The translations under genes and the position numbers were made by a program. Of a stretch of 37,445 nt of DNA, positions 8,387 through 16,171 are shown piece by piece (position 1 is the stretch's first letter; every line of letters starts with the position of its first letter). The DNA lies in the NCBI GenBank assembly GCA_017380435.1, contig JAFODZ010000011.1, positions 1 to 37,445 of the forward strand. The letters run 5' to 3'. The notes beneath the pieces were generated by a model, which saw only the letters and a list, made by a program, of their open reading frames with translations, was not told the DNA's origin and did no database searches. Origin of the DNA: Oscillospiraceae bacterium (GTDB lineage: Bacteria; Bacillota; Clostridia; Oscillospirales; Oscillospiraceae).

Positions 8387-8409
8387 GAAAATCAGCTGCC
8401 GGTTTTTTT
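8376..8409 (+). terminator. Terminator of the rarA-DUF951 transcript
   Basis: A perfect 11-bp stem, CCGGCAGCTGA with TCAGCTGCCGG, loop GAAAA, then seven T. The TGA at 8384-8386 is part of the stem. Confidence 0.9.
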
Positions 8410-8491
8410 GTTACCTGGGCATTCGGTTGGAGCGCAGGTGGGGGAAGGGGGGATTCCTGGCGTAAATGCCGATCCCCCTTGCGACGGATTT

Positions 8492-8513
8492 TTGGACAAG
8501 GCTCCGATATACT
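8492..8513 (+). promoter_or_regulatory. Possible Spo0A-type control site and -10 of spoIIGA
   Basis: TTGGACAAG resembles a reversed 0A box (TTCGACAAA), and TATACT follows 8 nt later, about 70 nt before the spoIIGA start. In Bacillus spoIIG is driven by sigma-A plus Spo0A from a promoter with long spacing. No normal -35 is seen here at 17 nt. Weak evidence. The 8411-8582 leader also contains GGGGGAT/ATCCCCC (8448-8478) and GCAAGAGG/CCTCTTGC inverted repeats. Confidence 0.3.
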
Positions 8514-8582
8514 GATGCCACCCCGGAAGCAAGAGGAAATGAAAACCTCTTGCCTCCATCTTGCAAAAAGAAGGAGGTTTCT

Positions 8583-9341
8583 ATGCGCCCGTATATGCTA
8601 TTGGCAGTTGCATTTCGATTTTTCGTAGATTTTTTTATGTTTTTTGCAGTAAAACGCATATTTTCACCATACTCCGGCCCGCTATTTCCACTGTTGGGGG
8701 CAGCAGCGGGGGCGCTCTATGCCGGATGCAGTATGTTGGAAAGACTATCTTTCTTGCAGGCAAGTCACTGGTATCTTCTCAGCAGCATTTTGTGCTGCTT
8801 GCTGGTTTTTGGGTTTAGCCGCCGGGCAATCGCCCCCGGGGCGGTGTTTTGCCTTTTGCGTCTTGCGCTGGACGGTTTGAGCGAAAAAAACAGCGGCTTT
8901 GCGCAGATACTTTCGGGGATTGTGTTGTGTGTTGCCTTGCTGTACGGATTTGGCGGTAAGGCTTTGCCTTCAACATATGTTCCGGTGGAACTGAACTATG
9001 CCGGGAAAACGGTGCGTCTGCGGGCGCTTTGGGATACGGGGCACGATCTGCGGGATCCTGTGACGGGCAAGGGCGTGGTGGTCATCGACTGCAATGCAGC
9101 CAACAAGCTGACAGGACTACAGCCGGAGCTGATTCAAAAACCGGTGGAGGCGATGGGTGCGATTCCCGGCCTGCGGCTGATCCCGTATCAAACCGTGGGA
9201 GCATCGGGGCAGATGATGCTGGCGCTGATGGTCGCCGATGCCAGAATCGGAAGGAAAAGAAGACCGTGTTTGGTGGCTTTTGCGCCACAGGTTTTGGATA
9301 ACAGTGGGAAATTTCAGGCATTGATAGGAGGAGCGGTATGA
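8583..9341 (+). CDS. spoIIGA: Sigma-E processing peptidase SpoIIGA
   Basis: 252 aa; the Bacillus protein is about 309, so this is a short member. The N-terminal 130 residues hold several hydrophobic helices that anchor the protein in the septal membrane. The cytoplasmic domain has the aspartic-protease motif in [12 protein letters not shown] and the YVPVEL and VVVID strands around it. SpoIIGA cleaves the pro-sequence of sigma-E after a forespore signal. The ATG is set by AAGGAGG 5 nt upstream. The stop overlaps the sigE start as ATGA, giving tight coupling with its substrate. Confidence 0.92.
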   Translation: MRPYMLLAVAFRFFVDFFMFFAVKRIFSPYSGPLFPLLGAAAGALYAGCSMLERLSFLQASHWYLLSSILCCLLVFGFSRRAIAPGAVFCLLRLALDGLSEKNSGFAQILSGIVLCVALLYGFGGKALPSTYVPVELNYAGKTVRLRALWDTGHDLRDPVTGKGVVVIDCNAANKLTGLQPELIQKPVEAMGAIPGLRLIPYQTVGASGQMMLALMVADARIGRKRRPCLVAFAPQVLDNSGKFQALIGGAV

Positions 9342-10018
9342 AAAAAGGTTGTTTTGTGAGCAGGATCTATTATATCGGTGGAAGTGATGTGCTGCCGCCA
9401 CCGCTGAAGGGGGAACAGGAGCAGGAGGCGCTGGAGCGGCTGGAGCAGGGAAGCGACGAAGCGAAGCAGCTTCTGATCGAACGGAATTTGCGGCTGGTGG
9501 TATTTATCGCCCGTCGGTTTGAAAATACCGGTGTGGGTATCGAAGATTTGATCTCCATCGGAACGATCGGCCTGATCAAGGGGATCAATACCTACCGCCG
9601 TGATCGGAATATCAAGCTGGCCACCTATGCTTCCCGCTGCATCGAAAATGAGATCCTTATGTACATCCGCAAGATAGCCAATCAAAAAAATGAAGTGTCT
9701 CTGGACGAGCCAATCAATATGGATTACGATGGGAATGAACTTCTGCTATCGGATATTTTGGGCACGGATGAGGATATGATCCTGCGGCCTATGGAGGATG
9801 ATGTGGATCTGTATCTGCTGCGGCAGGCGGTGGAGCAGCTGCCTCCGAGGGAAAAGCAAATTGTTTATATGCGGTTTGGCTTGAATAATCAAAAAGAGCT
9901 GACACAAAAGGAAGTGGCGGAGACAATGGGAATTTCCCAGTCCTATATCTCCCGCCTGGAAAAGCGGATCATGCTGAAACTCCGCAAGGAGATCCTGCGC
10001 CAGACAAGCTGCGTTTAG
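9338..10018 (+). CDS. sigE: RNA polymerase sporulation sigma factor sigma-E
   Basis: 226 aa. Sigma-E directs early mother-cell transcription. Recognisable are the [13 protein letters not shown] segment at the start of the mature protein, region 2 with [30 protein letters not shown] and [19 protein letters not shown], and region 4 with [15 protein letters not shown] and the helix-turn-helix [14 protein letters not shown]. The pro-sequence before YYIGG is only about 10 residues ([10 protein letters not shown]), far shorter than the roughly 27 removed in Bacillus. An upstream extension is excluded by an in-frame TAA at 9299 with no start codon in between. AGGAGG lies 6 nt upstream. No sigG follows, unlike in Bacillus. 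Confidence 0.96.
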   Translation: MKKGCFVSRIYYIGGSDVLPPPLKGEQEQEALERLEQGSDEAKQLLIERNLRLVVFIARRFENTGVGIEDLISIGTIGLIKGINTYRRDRNIKLATYASRCIENEILMYIRKIANQKNEVSLDEPINMDYDGNELLLSDILGTDEDMILRPMEDDVDLYLLRQAVEQLPPREKQIVYMRFGLNNQKELTQKEVAETMGISQSYISRLEKRIMLKLRKEILRQTSCV

Positions 10019-10036
10019 GAGCAAGAAAAGCGGCAC

Positions 10037-10065
10037 TTGCAATCCCTTTCCAATCATGCTACAAT
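10037..10065 (+). promoter_or_regulatory. Sigma-A-type promoter of rex
   Basis: TTGCAA, 17-nt spacer, TACAAT, 51 nt before the rex start. The 3' end of the -10 overlaps the dyad at 10064-10085. Confidence 0.75.
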
Positions 10066-10100
10066 CGATATAGAAATATATCGATAAAAAAGATTATCGA
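10064..10100 (+). promoter_or_regulatory. Two overlapping dyads downstream of the rex -10, candidate autoregulatory operator
   Basis: A perfect 9-4-9 inverted repeat, ATCGATATA-GAAA-TATATCGAT (10064-10085), overlaps a second one, TCGATAA-N6-TTATCGA (10081-10100). The 4-nt centre and A/T-rich arms resemble Rex operator geometry, but the arms differ from the usual TTGTTAA/TTAACAA. The placement over the start region of the promoter fits repression. Confidence 0.55.
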
Positions 10101-10115
10101 AAGAGAGGGAATGCT

Positions 10116-10739
10116 ATGCAACGCAAAGAACTTTCCAAGGCGGTACTCAAACGACTGCCCGGCTACCTTGCTTATTTGAAAAGCCTGCCGGAGGACAGCA
10201 CCCCCTTTATTTCTGCGACCAGCATTGCCAACGCCCTCAATATGGGCGAGGTGCAGGTGCGGAAGGATTTGGCGGTCGTGTCCAAAGCGGGCAAACCCAA
10301 AATCGGTTATCCCCGGGCAGACCTGGTGGAAAATATCAGCCGCTACCTGTGCTATGACAATACCACCGATGCCATTTTGGTGGGGGCAGGCAAGCTGGGG
10401 CAGGCACTGCTGGATTATTCCGGCTTTGCCGCCTACGGTTTGAATATATTGGCAGCCTTTGATGTGGCGCCTGCTGCTGCCAGCAGCAAGCCGATTCTGC
10501 CCATGGAGGAGCTGGATCGGTACTGCCGGGAGAACAATGTCCATATGGGCATCATCACCGTACCTGCCCAGTATGCCCAGGAGGTCTGCGACCGGATGAT
10601 CCAATGCGGCATTAAGGCAATTTGGAATTTTGCTCCGGTCCATTTGGATGTTCCTCGGAGTACGCTGGTGCAAAACGAGAATATGGCCACATCTCTGGCG
10701 GTCCTTTCCATGCATCTGCAAGCACAGATGAAGATTTAA
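10116..10739 (+). CDS. rex: Redox-sensing transcriptional repressor Rex
   Basis: 207 aa, typical length. Rex binds DNA when NADH is low and releases it when NADH rises, controlling fermentation and electron-transfer genes. The N-terminal winged helix (1-75) includes TSIANALNMGEVQVRKDLAVV. The C-terminal Rossmann domain has the dinucleotide motif VGAGKLGQAL with G90, G92 and G95. The domain-swapped C-terminal helix is present. GAGAGG sits upstream of the ATG. The promoter region carries two dyads, so self-control is likely. Confidence 0.95.
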   Translation: MQRKELSKAVLKRLPGYLAYLKSLPEDSTPFISATSIANALNMGEVQVRKDLAVVSKAGKPKIGYPRADLVENISRYLCYDNTTDAILVGAGKLGQALLDYSGFAAYGLNILAAFDVAPAAASSKPILPMEELDRYCRENNVHMGIITVPAQYAQEVCDRMIQCGIKAIWNFAPVHLDVPRSTLVQNENMATSLAVLSMHLQAQMKI

Positions 10740-10781
10740 AAATTGTAAGCCCCACAAAAAAGAGAATAAAGGAGAATCTAT

Positions 10782-11900
10782 ATGAAAAGATTAATTGCAT
10801 TCGTTATTTCCTTTGTGTTGTTGACAAACCTGTGCGGCTGCTGTTTCTGCGTGCCGGATACACTGCTTGAAAAGTTTCCCGGGGCGGAGGATGAATACGC
10901 AGACTATGACTACGATGATTACGATCCCATTGCCCCGGAGGAGAAAGAAGACACCCCCGCTGTGCCGGTTATGGACGAGCAGGAAGTCATCGATGCGCTA
11001 AATGGCCTGCTGAGCGGTGTAAACTCCCAGAATGGCAAAGTTTCCAATTGGACGGATGAAGATGTTTACAACTACATCTATTCCAAGCTGTTAGATGGCA
11101 GCTATGGCACCGATTCCTACCTGGACAAGCTGGGCCTTGGGGATAGCTATAGTTCCTTTGATCTTGAAATGGTGGAAAAACTCACCCAGGATTCGCTGGG
11201 AAGAGATCTGCCTGCTATCGATGATTTGCCTTATGCCTATATTTCCGGTGAGGAATTTGTCATTGAGCCTGCCGCCGGTGCGGCCACAGAATTCCTTGTT
11301 CAGAGCTTCACCCAGCAGGGCGACGAAGTTGTAGCCGTGGGCATCATTGTTTTCTATGGCGGCTTCAATACATTCTGCGGTTATTTTGAAGCGCAGGCGC
11401 AGGTGAACCCGTCCAGTATTTACGGATATACCCTTGTGTCTGTAGAGGAAATTTCCGGCAACCAGGATCTGTCCGATTTGACCGCAACAGCTTCTTCCGT
11501 GCTGGAGAACAGCAGCAGTTACAATGCAGAAAATGCTATTGACGGCAATGAAAAAACGGCATGGGTCGAGGGCGCAGAGGGCGACGGCATCGGCGAATGG
11601 ATCTTGCTGTCAACTGCAGATGGCTCTCAGATGGAGCTCTACGCAATAGATTTTATGCTTGGCTATCATAAATCGGAAAACCTTTTGCAGCAAAACGGCG
11701 CGCCGACCAGCATTCTGCTGGAGTTTGAGGACGGCACACAGCAGACCGCAGAGAATCTTTTTGATGTGGATGTGGTGGTGCTGGAAAAGCCGGTGAAAAC
11801 CAGCTGGGTGAAGATCACAATTTTGGATGCACGGCGCGGCACCGTTTATACCGATACCTGCATCAGCGATATTGAGCTGTTTGGCCTGGCATCGGAGTAA
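10782..11900 (+). CDS. Predicted lipoprotein with C-terminal discoidin-like carbohydrate-binding domain
   Basis: 372 aa. The signal peptide MKRLIAFVISFVLLTNLCGC ends in a usable lipobox with C20 (LCGC), then an acidic D/Y/E-rich linker at about 35-60. The middle part is of unknown fold. The C-terminal 140 residues contain TASSVLENSS, then NAENAIDGNEKTAWVEGAEG and GEWILL. This is the pattern of discoidin/F5-8C-like domains also annotated as NADase-type glycan-binding. It is probably surface-exposed and binds glycans or cell wall. It follows rex by 42 nt without a terminator between, so it may be read from the rex promoter. AAAGGAGAA precedes the ATG. Confidence 0.8.
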   Translation: MKRLIAFVISFVLLTNLCGCCFCVPDTLLEKFPGAEDEYADYDYDDYDPIAPEEKEDTPAVPVMDEQEVIDALNGLLSGVNSQNGKVSNWTDEDVYNYIYSKLLDGSYGTDSYLDKLGLGDSYSSFDLEMVEKLTQDSLGRDLPAIDDLPYAYISGEEFVIEPAAGAATEFLVQSFTQQGDEVVAVGIIVFYGGFNTFCGYFEAQAQVNPSSIYGYTLVSVEEISGNQDLSDLTATASSVLENSSSYNAENAIDGNEKTAWVEGAEGDGIGEWILLSTADGSQMELYAIDFMLGYHKSENLLQQNGAPTSILLEFEDGTQQTAENLFDVDVVVLEKPVKTSWVKITILDARRGTVYTDTCISDIELFGLASE

Positions 11901-11936
11901 GCCTGCAGAGAATATACAGATCAGAAGGTGATACAT

Positions 11937-12767
11937 ATGCCGAGGAAGGCGAAAAAGAAAATGCACAGAATGCCTCCGCTGTCCATTGTAGATGAAATCA
12001 TATATTGGACGGTGTTTGTGCTGCTGTGCGCAGCCGATATCGCGTTGTTATTTGGCCCGCTTCGGCTGCGTAATGTCATTGCTTTTGCCGATGATTCTGT
12101 AGTGGCGGCAGTGGAGAACATCAGCTTTCTGTGGCTTTTGGTTCCGTGGATGACCTTTTTCCTAATGACATTTATTGGTTGGCTTTTGCTGTACGAGGCT
12201 CGAAGACCGATCTTTGGAAAACGCAATTTTAAATATGGCCCGCCGGGCTGGCCGAAGGTATATCCGCTGTTTATGAAAAATAAGCCTCATGTATTTGTCA
12301 GTGAACGGGAAAAGAAGAATCGCAAGCGAATCGCCGTGTTTCTCGTAGTCGTACTGCTGCTTAGCTTTATTCCGTTGCCCTGGTCGTTCTACGGTCGTAC
12401 TTGCCTGCACAGTGATGGCGGCATCACGCAGTACAATATGTTCAATAAGCAGGTGGAAGCGTATTCTGCGCATCAAATTGAAGAGGTCGAACTGGAAACA
12501 TATCGTCACAAAAGCGGCAAACATGGCCCCTGGCGTTGGACTGTGCGGATGAAGATCTACACAGAAGGCGGTGAAAAACATACATTTAGGAGTCTTGACT
12601 TCCGTGGAGATGCCCATTGGACTGCGGAAATGCTTGCAGTCAAGAACCGGTTTCACCCCGGAATCATTTGCTATGAAGATGAGGGGAAATTAAAAAAGGT
12701 TATCGAGGATCAGAACTTATCCCCGGCAGAAGCCAAACTGCTGTACGAATTATTCGGCCTTGGATAA
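11937..12767 (+). CDS. Unknown membrane protein with three predicted helices
   Basis: 276 aa. A basic N-terminus (RKAKKK) is followed by hydrophobic helices at about 21-40, 62-86 and 131-150, the first two paired and the third after a basic loop. The remaining 125 residues are soluble, with an alternating pattern of charged and aromatic residues. No known motif was recognised. AAGGTGA lies about 6 nt before the ATG at 11937; a GTG at 11928 is less likely. It follows the lipoprotein gene by 36 nt and probably shares its transcript. Confidence 0.75.
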   Translation: MPRKAKKKMHRMPPLSIVDEIIYWTVFVLLCAADIALLFGPLRLRNVIAFADDSVVAAVENISFLWLLVPWMTFFLMTFIGWLLLYEARRPIFGKRNFKYGPPGWPKVYPLFMKNKPHVFVSEREKKNRKRIAVFLVVVLLLSFIPLPWSFYGRTCLHSDGGITQYNMFNKQVEAYSAHQIEEVELETYRHKSGKHGPWRWTVRMKIYTEGGEKHTFRSLDFRGDAHWTAEMLAVKNRFHPGIICYEDEGKLKKVIEDQNLSPAEAKLLYELFGLG

Positions 12768-12822
12768 CTCTCCCTAAAAACGAGGGACTGTTGCAAAATA
12801 CAAATATTCTACGATAGAATGC

Positions 12823-12870
12823 GTAGGGGCGACATTTCGTCGCCCGCGGGCGGCTGATAGCTGCCCCTAC
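12823..12870. repeat. 48-nt twin-hairpin repeat, copy 1
   Basis: Framed by GTAGGGGCG and GCCCCTAC with CGCCCGCGGGCG in the middle. It forms two adjacent hairpins, GGGCGAC-atttc-GTCGCCC and GGGCGGCT-gat-AGCTGCCC, the second with a G-T pair. The second copy is at 29770-29817. The rest of the 12768-12943 gap has only small palindromes and the terminator. Confidence 0.8.
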
Positions 12871-12900
12871 ATCCGCAGGATGTAGATAGATGCATAGTTT

Positions 12901-12945
12901 AAGGGCGCGCTGCATGATTGTGCAACGCGCCCTTACTTTTTATTT
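12901..12945 (+). terminator. Terminator between the membrane-protein gene and convergent glnS
   Basis: AAGGGCGCG pairs with CGCGCCCTT, then TGCA with TGCA across one mismatch, followed by a T-rich tail (ACTTTTTATTT) on the plus strand. On the glnS side there is no T run, so it may act mainly for the plus strand. Confidence 0.7.
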
Positions 12946-14623
12946 ATTTACCTGGTTTGAAGCTGTCCTTCAAGCTGACGGAACGGTTGAAGACCAGGTG
13001 CTCGGCTGTGCAGTCCTTGCTGTCCGGGCAGAAGTAGCCAAGACGCATGAACTGGTAGGAAGCGGGAGCTTTGGCGTTAGCAAGACTTGCCTCCACCTTA
13101 CAGCCGGTGAGAACCTCCAAAGAATTGGGGTTCAGGCAGGAGATGAAGTCCTTGCCGGAGGCATCGGGATCGGGATCGTCAAACAGATTGGAGTACTGGC
13201 GAACCTCGGCGTCGCAGCAGTTGGCCGCATCCACCCAGTGGATGGTTGCGCCCTTGACCTTCCGGCCGTCGGCAGGATCGCCGCCGCTGGATTCCGGGTC
13301 ATAGGTGGCAAGAACCTCCACCACATTGCCGTTTTCGTCCTTGATACAACCGGTGCACTGGATGAGATAAGCGCCCTTCAAACGGCACTCCGGTCCATTG
13401 GGGAACAGCCGCTTGTACTTCGGAATCGGCTCAGCCAGGAAGTCGTCGGCCTCGATCCACAGATTCCGGGAGAAGGTGATCTGACGGGTGCCGGCTTCCG
13501 GATCGTTGGGATTGTTTTCTACCTCAAAGGTCTCGGATTTGCCCTCGGGATAGTTGGTAATGGTCAATTTCACAGGCTTCAGAACAGCCATAACACGCTG
13601 TGCGGTTTCGTTCAGATCCTCCCGCAGGCAGTGCTCTAAGAAGCCGTACTCGATGGTGTTGGGGGATTTTGCCACGCCTACCCGGTCACAGAAATTGCGG
13701 ATAGAAGCGGGGGTGTAGCCCCGGCGGCGCAGACCGCATAGGGTGGGCATCCGGGGGTCATCCCAACCGGAAACACGGCCCTCTTCCACCAACTGACGGA
13801 GCTTTCTCTTGGACAGAACGGTATGGTCAATGCCAAGCCGTGCAAATTCGATCTGCCGGGGATGATGGGGAACAGAAACATTCTCTACGACCCAGTTGTA
13901 CAAAGGGCGGTGGTTCTCAAATTCCAGAGAACACAGGCTGTGAGTAATGCCTTCCAGCGCGTCCTGGATGGGGTGGGCAAAGTCGTACATAGGATAGATG
14001 CACCATTTATCGCCCTGGCGGTGGTGATGCATATGGCGGATGCGGTAGATGACCGGGTCACGCATATTGAAGTTGCCGGAGGCAAGGTCAATCTTGGCAC
14101 GCAGGGTGTAGCGGTTGTCCTCAAATTCACCGTCGCGCATTCTGCGGAACAGATCCAGGCTTTCCTCAATGGGCCGATCCCGGTAGGGGGAGGTGGCGGG
14201 GGTATTCAGATCGCCCCGGTTTTCCTTGAACTGCTCGGGAGTCAGCTCGCAAACATAAGCCAAACCCTTTTGAATCAGCTCAACGGCATATTCGTAGTCC
14301 TTTTCAAAATAGTCGGAGCCGTAGTAGAAACGGTCGCCCCAGTCAAAACCCAGCCAGCGAATATCTTCCTGGATAGCCTCCACGAATTCCACATCTTCTT
14401 TTGTGGGGTTGGTGTCGTCCATACGCAGGTTGCACAGACCGCCAAACTTTTCGGCAGTGCCAAAGTCAATGATCAGCGCCTTGCAATGGCCGATATGCAG
14501 GTAGCCGTTGGGTTCCGGAGGGAACCGGGTATGGACGGTTTGGCCGGCGTAACGGCCGCCCTCGGCGATATCCTCTTCAATAAATGCATGGATGAAATTC
14601 TTGCTCTCGGTGATTTCAGCCAT
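12944..14623 (-). CDS. glnS: Glutaminyl-tRNA synthetase
   Basis: 559 aa, a class I synthetase charging tRNA-Gln with glutamine. The signature RFPPEPNGYLHIGHCKA contains HIGH at 43-46. The second ATP motif is VLSKRKL, the GlnRS/GluRS form of KMSKS, and the family stretches RMDDTNPTKE and RIRHMHHHRQGDKWCIYPMYDFAH are present. The C-terminal anticodon-binding beta-barrels are complete. Start ATG at 14623: GAGAGG lies 9 nt upstream, while an ATG three codons earlier would sit directly on the ribosome site. Many Firmicutes rely on GatCAB instead, so a direct GlnRS is worth noting, although not rare in Clostridia. Confidence 0.96.
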   Translation of the reverse strand: MAEITESKNFIHAFIEEDIAEGGRYAGQTVHTRFPPEPNGYLHIGHCKALIIDFGTAEKFGGLCNLRMDDTNPTKEDVEFVEAIQEDIRWLGFDWGDRFYYGSDYFEKDYEYAVELIQKGLAYVCELTPEQFKENRGDLNTPATSPYRDRPIEESLDLFRRMRDGEFEDNRYTLRAKIDLASGNFNMRDPVIYRIRHMHHHRQGDKWCIYPMYDFAHPIQDALEGITHSLCSLEFENHRPLYNWVVENVSVPHHPRQIEFARLGIDHTVLSKRKLRQLVEEGRVSGWDDPRMPTLCGLRRRGYTPASIRNFCDRVGVAKSPNTIEYGFLEHCLREDLNETAQRVMAVLKPVKLTITNYPEGKSETFEVENNPNDPEAGTRQITFSRNLWIEADDFLAEPIPKYKRLFPNGPECRLKGAYLIQCTGCIKDENGNVVEVLATYDPESSGGDPADGRKVKGATIHWVDAANCCDAEVRQYSNLFDDPDPDASGKDFISCLNPNSLEVLTGCKVEASLANAKAPASYQFMRLGYFCPDSKDCTAEHLVFNRSVSLKDSFKPGK

Positions 14624-14657
14624 TTTTGTCATCCTCTCTTTTGCGAAATTTGGAAAT

Positions 14658-14686
14658 ATTATAACCCATTGCCGCCGGATTTTCAA
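14658..14686 (-). promoter_or_regulatory. Sigma-A-type promoter of glnS
   Basis: On the minus strand TTGAAA, 17-nt spacer, TATAAT, 35 nt upstream of the start codon. No T-box leader is visible. Confidence 0.8.
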
Positions 14687-14746
14687 CAACCAAAAGTTAT
14701 ATTATGAAAAAACATAAAACATTTTTGGAAAAATGATAAAATATAG

Positions 14747-14775
14747 TTGTCAATTCGCCCGACTTATATTAAAAT
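14747..14775 (+). promoter_or_regulatory. Sigma-A-type promoter of the pyrH-polC operon
   Basis: TTGTCA, 17-nt spacer, TAAAAT, 43 nt before pyrH. It probably starts the transcript for the genes up to polC. Confidence 0.75.
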
Positions 14776-14818
14776 AGGAAAAGAAAAATATAATAGGGAA
14801 CAGGAGATGGTATCAGTC

Positions 14819-15541
14819 ATGGACCAGATCAAGTATAAACGGATTATGCTGAAAATCAGCGGTGAGGCACTTGCGGGTGAGGCCCACCGTGGATTGGATT
14901 TTGATGTGATTGATTCTGTGTGTGATGCGATTCGTCAGTGCACGGAGCTTGGCGTTCAGGTGGGATTGATGGTCGGCGCAGGCAACTTTTGGCGCGGCGT
15001 GAAGGATGGTGCAGACAAAATGCAGCGCTCCCACGCTGATGCTATGGGTATGCTGGGAACCGTTATGAACGCCATTGCTGTTGCGGATGCGCTGGGGCGC
15101 CATGGTGTGGATGCCCGGGTGCTTTGTTCCGTGGAAATGAATAAGTTCTGCGAGTACTTTACCCGTGACTTGGCTGACCGTTACTTAAACGAAGGCAAAG
15201 TGGTTGTCTTCGCCGGCGGCACGGGAAATCCCTATTTTTCCACCGATACCGGTGTGGTGCTCCGGGGCGTAGAGATCGAGGCAGATGCCATTTTGATGGC
15301 GAAAAATGTGGATGCCATCTATTCTGCTGACCCCAAGCAGGATCCCAATGCCATTCGCTATTCCCGCCTGACCTATGATGAGGTTCTGGCCAAGCGCTTA
15401 AAAGCCACCGATACCACCGCTATGGCGCTGGCAATGGACAACAATGTGACTATGGTTTGCTTCGGCTTGGCTGAAGAAAACAGCATTATCCGTGTCGTTC
15501 GCGGTGAAGAGATTGGAACGACCGTTCAAAACAAATTCTAA
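14819..15541 (+). CDS. pyrH: UMP kinase
   Basis: 240 aa. Phosphorylates UMP to UDP with ATP; amino-acid-kinase fold, hexameric in bacteria. Motifs seen: the N-terminal KRIMLKISGEAL, the phosphate-binding GAGNFWRG, VVFAGGTGNPYFSTDT, and the DADAILMAKNVDAIYSADP-like segment (here EADAILMAKNVD), all typical of PyrH. Length matches the family. The ATG at 14819 is set by AGGAGA 11 nt upstream, a slightly long spacing; an ATG at 14807 directly abuts that site. frr follows after 13 nt. Confidence 0.96.
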   Translation: MDQIKYKRIMLKISGEALAGEAHRGLDFDVIDSVCDAIRQCTELGVQVGLMVGAGNFWRGVKDGADKMQRSHADAMGMLGTVMNAIAVADALGRHGVDARVLCSVEMNKFCEYFTRDLADRYLNEGKVVVFAGGTGNPYFSTDTGVVLRGVEIEADAILMAKNVDAIYSADPKQDPNAIRYSRLTYDEVLAKRLKATDTTAMALAMDNNVTMVCFGLAEENSIIRVVRGEEIGTTVQNKF

Positions 15542-15554
15542 GGAGGATACAACA

Positions 15555-16109
15555 ATGAGCGTGGATTTTAAAGAATACGGAAGAAAAATGGAAAAGACCC
15601 TGGATGTGCTGGAGGAGAACTTCGGTGCAGTGCGTGCAGGCCGGGCCAATGCTAAGGTGCTCGACCGCATCACCGTGGAATACTATGGACAGGAGACCCC
15701 CCTTAACGGTGTGGCCACCATCTCCTCTCCCGACGCCCGCACGCTGGTGATTCAGCCTTGGGATACTGCACTTCTGAAAGAGATTCAGAAGGCAATTCAG
15801 ATCTCCGATCTGGGCATTAACCCCCAAAACGATGGCCGTGTCATTCGCCTGACATTCCCCCAGTTGACGGAGGAACGCCGTAGGGAATTGACCAAGCAGG
15901 TCAAAAAGTACGCCGAGGATGCCAAGGTGGCAATGCGCAACATCCGCCGCGACGGCATGGACTATGTGAAAAATCTGAAGAAGAAATCCGAGATCACCGA
16001 GGATGATCAGAAGAAGGCAGAGAAGGATCTGCAGGATCTGCTGGATAAGTATATCAAGCGGGTGGATGAGGCTTTGGCCGCAAAAGAAAAGGAACTGATG
16101 GCCATTTAA
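15555..16109 (+). CDS. frr: Ribosome recycling factor
   Basis: 184 aa, full length. RRF splits post-termination ribosomes together with EF-G. Typical stretches are VRAGRANAKVLDRITVEYYG, TPLNGVATIS, PDARTLVIQPWD, and GINPQNDGRVIRLTFPQLTEERR. The three-helix bundle C-terminal part has RNIRRDGMDYVK. AGGAGG lies 8 nt before the ATG. The pyrH-frr pairing is the common bacterial order. Confidence 0.97.
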   Translation: MSVDFKEYGRKMEKTLDVLEENFGAVRAGRANAKVLDRITVEYYGQETPLNGVATISSPDARTLVIQPWDTALLKEIQKAIQISDLGINPQNDGRVIRLTFPQLTEERRRELTKQVKKYAEDAKVAMRNIRRDGMDYVKNLKKKSEITEDDQKKAEKDLQDLLDKYIKRVDEALAAKEKELMAI

Positions 16110-16119
16110 GGCTTGTATG

Positions 16120-16147
16120 ATTTTGGGGGCACTTGTGCCCCCAAAAT
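16120..16147. repeat. Perfect 28-nt inverted repeat between frr and uppS
   Basis: ATTTTGGGGGCAC, two-base centre TT, GTGCCCCCAAAAT. No T run follows on either strand, so it is not a standard terminator; a read-through attenuator or RNA-processing site inside the operon is possible. Confidence 0.75.
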
Positions 16148-16171
16148 GCTATGGAAAGGATCGAGTCGTTT

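Noticed and set aside
12768..12943. T-box leader for glnS
   Set aside because: It would have to lie upstream of the start near 14624-14760; that stretch has only a promoter and no T-box sequence.
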